Shown here: positions 4,577 through 8,852 of the stretch, in pieces
Layout: each line of letters begins with the position of its first letter
Numbering within the stretch: position 1 is the first letter of the stretch
Assembly (NCBI GenBank): GCA_023245755.1
Contig: JAHFJQ010000042.1
Span: forward strand, 1 to 8,852
Reading direction: 5' to 3'
DNA: 8,852 bases
Origin: an archaeon
Lineage (GTDB): Archaea > Nanobdellota > Nanobdellia > SCGC-AAA011-G17 > GW2011-AR17
Made by a program: the position numbers and the translations under genes
Notes under the pieces: generated by a model
Seen by the model: the letters and a program-made list of their open reading frames with translations, nothing else
What the model was told of the DNA's origin: nothing
Database searches by the model: none

Positions 4577-5406
4577 ACAAAAAAATAGAGAGCATAGCTT
4601 GCAAGAACCGCAAGAAAAATTGCCGGTACAAAAGGAATCCCTACTTTAATCATCACAAACTCAACTTTTGCTTTCTTTAACTGCTCAATTTGTTTTTTAT
4701 CTAAACAAGGATGTTTTGCAGAACAGATAAGTTTCTCACCTATATGGACGTCCTTTGCTAACCAATCCCCCTCTGTTAGTTGTGCTACAGGGATTTTCTT
4801 TAAGAAATGAAGTTCTTCTACAATTTTGATGAAGATATAGAGATAAAATGTGGCAATTGCAAGTATTGCTGCAGATGCTAGAGCAAGACGAGTGGTAGGA
4901 TCATCAATAAAAAATAAGAAGATGAAAACCATAAGAGCAATAATAAACAGGGTAAAGCGTATTGTTTTTTTTTCCTGAAGAAGTTCTTTTGCTTTCTTAT
5001 TTGCTTGTTTCAAACTTTTTACATACAAGACCATGCCCCAGATGAGTGTATATACTGCTCCAATAAAAAGGAGGCTAAAGAAAAATAACAGAGAAAGAGG
5101 GAAACCCCATACAAAATCATTTGCGAATACAATACCCAGGCCAGTAAGTAATTTCACGTCTGCTCCACCCATTTGCTTTGTGATGTAGAGTATATACCCA
5201 AAAAGGAAAAAGATTGCACCACCAAGCAAGCCGTATACAAAAAATAAAGAGGAAGTATACGCGCTATAGAGCAGACTTATCCCTAAAACACCAAGAATAA
5301 AAATGTAACTTAAAGTATCTGGGACTTCTCTAGTTTTTAGATCAAATATTGAAGCTAAAGCTACAAGGATAAAGGTAAAGAGAAATAGAATCATTTCGAT
5401 AGACAT
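4573..5406 (-). CDS. Archaeal type IV prepilin peptidase (aspartyl protease, A24 family)
   Basis: This membrane protease cleaves the positively charged leader of pilin- or archaellin-like proteins before they assemble at the cell surface. It has 277 residues. The N-terminal half is strongly hydrophobic, and the two catalytic aspartates are visible: D22 in SIFDLKTREVPD and D83 in the MGGADVKL motif (GxGD type). Several membrane helices follow. A hydrophilic C-terminal region comes next (about 204-256, VAQLTEGDWLAKDVHIGEK and a KHPC segment), and a final hydrophobic helix ends the protein. This accessory region occurs in a subset of archaeal enzymes. The ATG at 5406 has a TATA-like box about 26 bp upstream. 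A class III signal-peptide substrate is encoded at 7882. The 3' end overlaps the HIT gene by 4 bp (TTAA, shared stops). Confidence 0.9.
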   Translation of the reverse strand: MSIEMILFLFTFILVALASIFDLKTREVPDTLSYIFILGVLGISLLYSAYTSSLFFVYGLLGGAIFFLFGYILYITKQMGGADVKLLTGLGIVFANDFVWGFPLSLLFFFSLLFIGAVYTLIWGMVLYVKSLKQANKKAKELLQEKKTIRFTLFIIALMVFIFLFFIDDPTTRLALASAAILAIATFYLYIFIKIVEELHFLKKIPVAQLTEGDWLAKDVHIGEKLICSAKHPCLDKKQIEQLKKAKVEFVMIKVGIPFVPAIFLAVLASYALYFFV

Positions 5407-5427
5407 CTAAAAGATATATGTGAGAAG

Positions 5428-5438
5428 GTTTAAAAGTT
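5428..5438 (-). promoter_or_regulatory. TATA-like box for the prepilin peptidase gene
   Basis: On the minus strand CTTTTAAACC is centred about 26 bp before the ATG at 5406. No Shine-Dalgarno is seen, so a leaderless mRNA is expected. The box lies just downstream of the hairpin and T-run that end the 12-codon gene, which suggests separate transcription units. Confidence 0.5.
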
Positions 5439-5448
5439 TTTTGAAAAA

Positions 5449-5482
5449 TAGAAAAAAGAAAAAGTCCGTTGATAATCAACGG
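5449..5482 (-). terminator. Hairpin plus T-run after the 12-codon gene
   Basis: CCGTTGA and TCAACGG (5482-5476 and 5472-5466) form a perfect 7-bp stem around a 3-nt TTA loop on the minus strand, one base after the stop codon. A T-rich tract follows (ACTTTTTCTTTTTTC). This resembles a bacterial-style intrinsic terminator, unusual where plain oligo-T is enough. The palindrome could instead be a protein-binding operator, or could protect the RNA 3' end. Confidence 0.55.
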
Positions 5483-5483
5483 C

Positions 5484-5522
5484 TTATCTTCTTTTTTTAG
5501 TTGCTTTTTTCTTTGCTGCCAT
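5484..5522 (-). CDS. 12-residue lysine/arginine-rich peptide gene with strong Shine-Dalgarno
   Basis: The minus strand encodes MAAKKKATKKRR and then TAA. GAGGTGA lies 5 nt before the ATG, a 7-base match to the Shine-Dalgarno consensus and the only such leader among the genes in this window. A TATA-like TATATAA (5590-5584) would give a leader of about 40 nt. A perfect hairpin with a T-run ends the unit. Eight of 12 residues are K or R; the rest are M, A and T. Composition resembles the start of histone H1-like lysine/alanine-rich proteins, but no continuation is seen in this or another frame. It could be a real micro-peptide that binds nucleic acid, a truncated H1-like gene, or a leader peptide in a small regulatory RNA. 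Existence as a translated unit is plausible from the signals; function is unknown. Confidence 0.55.
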   Translation of the reverse strand: MAAKKKATKKRR

Positions 5523-5527
5523 GTAAT

Positions 5528-5534
5528 TCACCTC
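5528..5534 (-). promoter_or_regulatory. Shine-Dalgarno of the 12-codon gene
   Basis: GAGGTGA on the minus strand complements the usual 3' end of 16S rRNA over seven bases and sits 5 nt before the ATG at 5522. The neighbouring genes show no comparable site. Confidence 0.65.
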
Positions 5535-5577
5535 TTTTTTTTATGAGTATGCTCTATTAATAATATTGTATAGTATA

Positions 5578-5594
5578 CTTTGTTTATATACTTT
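5578..5594 (-). promoter_or_regulatory. TATA-like box for the 12-codon gene
   Basis: On the minus strand AAGTATATAAACAAAG contains TATATAA. Initiation about 25 bp downstream would fall near 5562 and give a leader of about 40 nt that includes the Shine-Dalgarno. Other AT-rich stretches between 5545 and 5575 could also act, so the exact start is uncertain. The rest of the 304-bp gap from 5407 to 5710 holds only AT-rich spacer and the promoters listed here. Confidence 0.4.
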
Positions 5595-5679
5595 TCTTTT
5601 TTTCTTTTTACACCCTTTTGAAGATAAAAAAAATTATTTTGGAAAATTTGCCCTTTTTCGAGAGAAAAAATGTCCATAA

Positions 5680-5690
5680 GGTATATAAAT
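5680..5690 (+). promoter_or_regulatory. TATA-like box for the geranylgeranyl-reductase-family gene
   Basis: GGTATATAAAT is centred about 25 bp before the ATG at 5711, with no Shine-Dalgarno. This implies a leaderless transcript. It is one of the clearest TATA boxes in the window. Confidence 0.65.
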
Positions 5691-5710
5691 TGCCTTGCGA
5701 TTAAAAAAAT

Positions 5711-6772
5711 ATGATCTCAGTTATTGGTGCTGGACCGTCGGGAAACTATCTTGCATACTTGCTTGCAAAAAAAAATGAAGATGTACACGTGTATGAAGAT
5801 CATAAAGAAATTGGAGTGCCCATCCAATGTACAGGAATCATCACGCCTGAGCTGGAGACCATTATTCCGATTAAAAAAAGCTTTCTTACTAACAAAATTA
5901 ATCAAGCAAAGATTTACTCTCCAAATGGAAATTCTCTTCATGTGAAATTTGCAAAAGAAGATGTTATCGTCAATAGAACAAAATTTGATAGCCATCTTGG
6001 AGAAATGGCAAAGAAAGCAGGTGCGACATATCACCTGGGAAAAAGATTTCAAGATAACAAAGGAAAGAAAATGAAGATTGGAGAAGAATTCATTGAAACA
6101 GATATCCTTGTTGGCGCAGATGGACCATTTTCTCGAGTAGCAAAATCAAATGATATGTGGTGCGATAGAAAATTTGTTACTGGAAACCAAGTTACTGTTG
6201 AAGTTGACTGTGATCCAAAGCTTGTTGAATTCTGGCTAGGTATTGGATTATTTGGATGGCTTGTTCCAGAAAGCGATAGCGTTGCTCGTGTAGGAATTGT
6301 TTCCTATGATCAGCCTGACAAATATCTTCAAAAACTGGTTGATCGTCGATGCCCAAAGGCAAAAACTATTAGTAAAGAACCAGGGGCAATACCTATTTAT
6401 AATCCGAAACAAACATTACAGAAAGACTTTGTGTATCTCATTGGAGATGCTGCAACGCAGGTAAAGGCAACTTCTTATGGGGGAATTGTTCATGGTATGC
6501 GGGCAGCAGAAGTGCTTGTTCGAGATATGAAACATTATCAAAAAAACTGTAGAAAGGAAGTAGGGAGAGACTTGTATTTGAGTTTACTGATACGAAAGGC
6601 AATGGATAGATTCTCTCAAGAAGAATACAATGACCTTGTAGAAATGTTCAACCAAGAGAAACTCAAGCGGGTTCTTGAAACGAAAAGTAGAGACTATCCT
6701 ACTAAATTTGTGCTTGATCTTCTTCTGGCACAGCCTCGACTGTTAAAGTTTGGAACAAAAGTCTTATTTTAA
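5711..6772 (+). CDS. Geranylgeranyl-reductase-family FAD-dependent oxidoreductase
   Basis: Members of this flavoprotein family saturate the isoprenoid chains of archaeal ether lipids or related prenyl compounds. The 353 residues show the N-terminal FAD dinucleotide fold with GAGPSG (6-11) and an acidic strand end (YEDH). They also show the family motif PIQCTGI (37-43), DILVGADGPFSRVAK (131-145), and the second FAD motif LIGDAATQVKATSYGGI (243-259). WLGIGLFGWLVPE (175-187) matches the substrate-cavity motif region. The second FAD motif reads TSYGGI where TGGGI is common, a small deviation. A helical C-terminal region (about 280-353) is present, so the length is normal. No other lipid gene is adjacent, so the substrate (archaeal lipid, quinone side chain or other) is inferred. 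The last 9 bases overlap the convergent Pelota gene. Confidence 0.88.
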   Translation: MISVIGAGPSGNYLAYLLAKKNEDVHVYEDHKEIGVPIQCTGIITPELETIIPIKKSFLTNKINQAKIYSPNGNSLHVKFAKEDVIVNRTKFDSHLGEMAKKAGATYHLGKRFQDNKGKKMKIGEEFIETDILVGADGPFSRVAKSNDMWCDRKFVTGNQVTVEVDCDPKLVEFWLGIGLFGWLVPESDSVARVGIVSYDQPDKYLQKLVDRRCPKAKTISKEPGAIPIYNPKQTLQKDFVYLIGDAATQVKATSYGGIVHGMRAAEVLVRDMKHYQKNCRKEVGRDLYLSLLIRKAMDRFSQEEYNDLVEMFNQEKLKRVLETKSRDYPTKFVLDLLLAQPRLLKFGTKVLF

Positions 6773-7831
6773 TGCATACTTAAGGATAGCACCAAGGCCA
6801 CCAAGACCAAGAAGTTTCTTTCCCGCATCATGTTCTGAAGAGATAATATGCACCTCACCATTACTTCTCTCCACTTCTCTCATCATAGAATCTAAAAAGA
6901 CATAGTCTCCAGATTCTCTTTTTTGACGAAGGTAGTCATCACTTACAAGAAGAATTTTTACTGCATGAGCCTGCGCAGCTTCTTTTACTTCCTTAAAGCC
7001 ATAGGCGCAAAGAGAAACTTTTGCTATTTCTTTGAAAAGATCTTCTACAAGCATGGTCTCTCTGACAGTACGATCTAATTTGAGAACAGTCTTTACTTCA
7101 TCACGCTTAAGAATTTCTTCTATCGCATTTTTCCCAAGAGCATTACAGGTTGCAAGAGTTATTTTTGATGTGAGAGAGTTATGAGATTTTTTTATGACTT
7201 TCAGAAGATTTTCTTTCCAGAAAGCAGGACTCCCTATTATAATATGGACAACTTCGTATCGCTTTGCATATTCTTCTACATGCTTTGCAACTTCTTCATA
7301 GAATTCTTTGTCCTGCGTATCTGCATAACCTTTCTTTCCCACTTCCCCTTCAAGGTCAGCAAGAATTTTGTAGCCAGAGCCACTAAGAAGAGCAAAGGTT
7401 ACCTCATCACGGTCTAGTGCAATAATGAGAATTTTTGTTCCTTTATCCTCACACGCTTCGTTAATTTTTTGTAGTAAATATTTTGGCCAAGATTGTTTGA
7501 TAATCTTTATCACTGTGCCTTCTTCTACTTCAATAGTATGATAGGAGCCGTGAGGAATGTCTTCTGGACCTTGCGTTATTTTGCCAGAAATACGTAAGCC
7601 ATTAGAAAACTTCTCAAATTCTATTTTTTCTACTTTAATCTTAAGAAAAACAGGCTTCTTTACAATTTTTGTGTTTTGGCCACTATCATCTCCTAGTTTT
7701 ATCTTTCTTAATGTTCTGCCTTCTACTTCATCAGAAGCTTCAATACAATGAGAAAGGTACCAAAGGTCATCAAGACTATTCACTTCTACTTTTAGTTCTC
7801 CTTTATGTAGATCCTGAAATATAATTTTCAT
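6764..7831 (-). CDS. pelA: Pelota (aPelota/Dom34) mRNA surveillance protein
   Basis: Pelota is an eRF1-like factor that enters the A site of stalled ribosomes and, with aEF-1-alpha and ABCE1, promotes their rescue. The full-length 355-residue protein has three domains. The N-terminal Sm-like domain (about 1-130) begins MKIIFQDLHKGELKVEVNSLDDLWYL, with TLRKIKLG, SGKITQGPEDIPHGSYHTIEV and the KQSWPKYL linker. The central eRF1-2-like domain (about 133-260) includes ILIIALDRDEVTFALL and IIIGSPAFWKE. The C-terminal eRF1-3-like domain (about 263-355) includes GGLGAILKYAL. There is no GGQ motif, as expected for Pelota and unlike aRF1. A TATA-like box lies about 25 bp before the ATG at 7831, shared in position with the divergent pilin-like gene. 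Confidence 0.96.
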   Translation of the reverse strand: MKIIFQDLHKGELKVEVNSLDDLWYLSHCIEASDEVEGRTLRKIKLGDDSGQNTKIVKKPVFLKIKVEKIEFEKFSNGLRISGKITQGPEDIPHGSYHTIEVEEGTVIKIIKQSWPKYLLQKINEACEDKGTKILIIALDRDEVTFALLSGSGYKILADLEGEVGKKGYADTQDKEFYEEVAKHVEEYAKRYEVVHIIIGSPAFWKENLLKVIKKSHNSLTSKITLATCNALGKNAIEEILKRDEVKTVLKLDRTVRETMLVEDLFKEIAKVSLCAYGFKEVKEAAQAHAVKILLVSDDYLRQKRESGDYVFLDSMMREVERSNGEVHIISSEHDAGKKLLGLGGLGAILKYALK

Positions 7832-7850
7832 AGCTAAAAAATTGAAAAAG

Positions 7851-7864
7851 CTTAAATATACATA
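7851..7864. promoter_or_regulatory. Single bidirectional TATA-like box between Pelota (-) and the pilin-like gene (+)
   Basis: The 50-bp gap between the start codons at 7831 and 7882 holds one suitable AT-rich box, CTTAAATATACATA. Its centre (about 7856) is about 25 bp from both start codons. Read on either strand it gives an acceptable TATA-like motif (TTAAATATA or TATATTTAA). Both mRNAs would be leaderless, and expression of the two genes may be coupled or mutually exclusive per binding event. Confidence 0.55.
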
Positions 7865-7881
7865 AAGTTATCTGTTGCTTT

Positions 7882-8852
7882 ATGACAGGGAGAGGAAAAC
7901 GAGGACAAACAGCAGTAGAAGTATCTGTTCTTATATTCCTCATTGCAGTTATTATGGTGGGATACATTGTACTCCTGCCTGAAGAAGATAGAAATGACCT
8001 TTTAGGAAGTAGTTCTGATGGAAGTACTTCGGATACGAGCGAGGGTGGATCTGCAGAAACTTTGCTTTCTGAGTCTCCTGGAGATGTTCAATCTGCAAAG
8101 AGTAGTACTCAGACAAGGGCGTTAGAGCCTATGAGACTTTACTCTTCTACCGAATCAAACACACAAACCCTATCGTCTTCACTTACTGTTTCTCGAAACA
8201 TTATTCAAAATAACTATAAGGTTGTCAACTTTGATATTGAAAACTTTGATACCCTTGCTGGAGCACAACTTCTTTTTTTAGTCTCTGATTCCAAAGGAGA
8301 TATTACTATTCTTTTGAATGATCACCTTATTTATGAAGGAGAACTTACCAGCAATGAACTTCCTTTGGACCTTCCTGTAAGTTACCTTCAAGAAAGTGGA
8401 AATGAACTGAAACTTTCCACAAGCCTTACTTGGAATATCTTTTCTCCTAATTATTATCTCTTACAGGATGTCCAACTTATTGAAGATTATACAGTTGCAG
8501 ATACCACCGCTTCACGAACATTCTCTGTTGAAGATCCCTCTGAAGTAACGGATGCTACATTAACCTACTTTATCACTTGTAATGCTCATGATGAGGGCAT
8601 ATTAAGTATCACTTTGAACTCTCAAGAAGTCTTTAGTGATCAGATCTTCTGTGAGTATCTTAATGAAAGAGAACTCAGTCTTGATACTGATTACTTAAAG
8701 ACAAGCAATAGCCTTAAGTTTGAAATTACTAAGGGAGATTATAATATTGAAGAAGGAGAAGTTGCGATAAAGACACGAACAAGAGACTACCCAAGCTTCA
8801 CCTTTGATATTGATTCTGATCTTTATAATGAGATTAGCTCTGGAAGTAAAGA
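7882..8852 (+). CDS. Pilin-like surface protein with class III signal peptide and tandem beta domains (3' end outside the window)
   Basis: At least 323 residues are encoded, with no stop before the window end. The N-terminus is MTGRGKRGQTAVEVSVLIF. A basic stretch leads to G8|Q9-T-A-V-E13, the class III (Q-x-A-x-E) prepilin motif, followed by a hydrophobic helix (about 14-32). An archaeal prepilin peptidase would cut before Q9. A Ser/Thr/Asp-rich linker (about 34-100) leads to two similar beta-rich domains, at about 115-203 and 213-302. Both follow the pattern F-x-[IV]-E, then A-x-L, then G-x-[IL]-[ST]-I-x-L-N, then N-x-L-K/L-K-F. Only the second has a cysteine pair (C233, C257) that could form a disulfide outside the cell. 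It is likely a surface-anchored or pilus-like structural protein; its ligand is unknown. It starts at the ATG at 7882 with a TATA-like box about 26 bp upstream. Confidence 0.85.
   Translation, partial: MTGRGKRGQTAVEVSVLIFLIAVIMVGYIVLLPEEDRNDLLGSSSDGSTSDTSEGGSAETLLSESPGDVQSAKSSTQTRALEPMRLYSSTESNTQTLSSSLTVSRNIIQNNYKVVNFDIENFDTLAGAQLLFLVSDSKGDITILLNDHLIYEGELTSNELPLDLPVSYLQESGNELKLSTSLTWNIFSPNYYLLQDVQLIEDYTVADTTASRTFSVEDPSEVTDATLTYFITCNAHDEGILSITLNSQEVFSDQIFCEYLNERELSLDTDYLKTSNSLKFEITKGDYNIEEGEVAIKTRTRDYPSFTFDIDSDLYNEISSGSK

Noticed and set aside
5466..5482. CRISPR repeat or inverted-repeat end of an insertion sequence
   Set aside because: The palindrome occurs once, with no spacers, second copy or transposase nearby; its place right after a stop codon with a T-run fits a terminator better.
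5670..5714. 14-codon plus-strand mini-ORF (ATG at 5670) just before the reductase gene, with its stop overlapping the reductase ATG
   Set aside because: The TATA box of the reductase lies inside it, so it would be upstream of the transcription start, and it has no Shine-Dalgarno.
6764..7831. Archaeal release factor aRF1 instead of Pelota
   Set aside because: No GGQ motif is present, and the N-terminal Sm-like domain beginning MKIIFQDLHKGE is specific to Pelota.

Overview
The window looks like a compact, AT-rich archaeal chromosome, most likely from the DPANN group (Woesearchaeota- or Pacearchaeota-like). The archaeal assignment rests on RadA, aEF-1-beta, Pelota, a geranylgeranyl-reductase-family flavoprotein, an archaeal-type prepilin peptidase, a class III signal peptide and a tRNA with a splicing-endonuclease-type intron. 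The DPANN assignment is inference from gene style, small intergenic gaps and composition. No marker here fixes the phylum.

Layout, left to right: the C-terminal two thirds of RadA (+); an ICMT/PEMT-type membrane methyltransferase (+); an unrecognised 130-residue protein (-); a 50-bp GC-rich island that ends like a tRNA 3' end (-); a LAGLIDADG homing endonuclease (+) whose last codons run antisense into an intact, intron-containing tRNA-Arg(GCG) (-); a two-gene translation operon (zinc-ribbon protein and aEF-1-beta, +); an unrecognised 249-residue protein (-); a HIT-domain protein without its catalytic histidine (+); a prepilin peptidase (-); a 12-codon lysine-rich mini-gene with its own Shine-Dalgarno and hairpin (-); a geranylgeranyl-reductase-family protein (+); Pelota (-); and the start of a pilin-like surface protein with a class III signal peptide (+), cut by the window end.

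How the genes relate: RadA serves recombination. aEF-1-beta, the zinc-ribbon protein, tRNA-Arg and Pelota serve translation and ribosome rescue. The reductase may serve ether-lipid saturation. The prepilin peptidase is a plausible processor of the class III signal peptide about 2.5 kb away.

A regular promoter grammar is visible. Most genes have an AT-rich TATA-like box centred about 24-27 bp before the start codon, with no Shine-Dalgarno. This implies leaderless mRNAs. Three divergent gene pairs face each other across gaps of only 43-57 bp, and three convergent pairs overlap by 4-20 bp. The 12-codon gene is the exception, with a long leader and a strong Shine-Dalgarno.

The best candidates for novelty are the 12-codon gene, the tRNA-like GC-rich island next to the homing endonuclease, and two family members that have lost canonical active or metal-binding residues (the HIT protein and the zinc ribbon).
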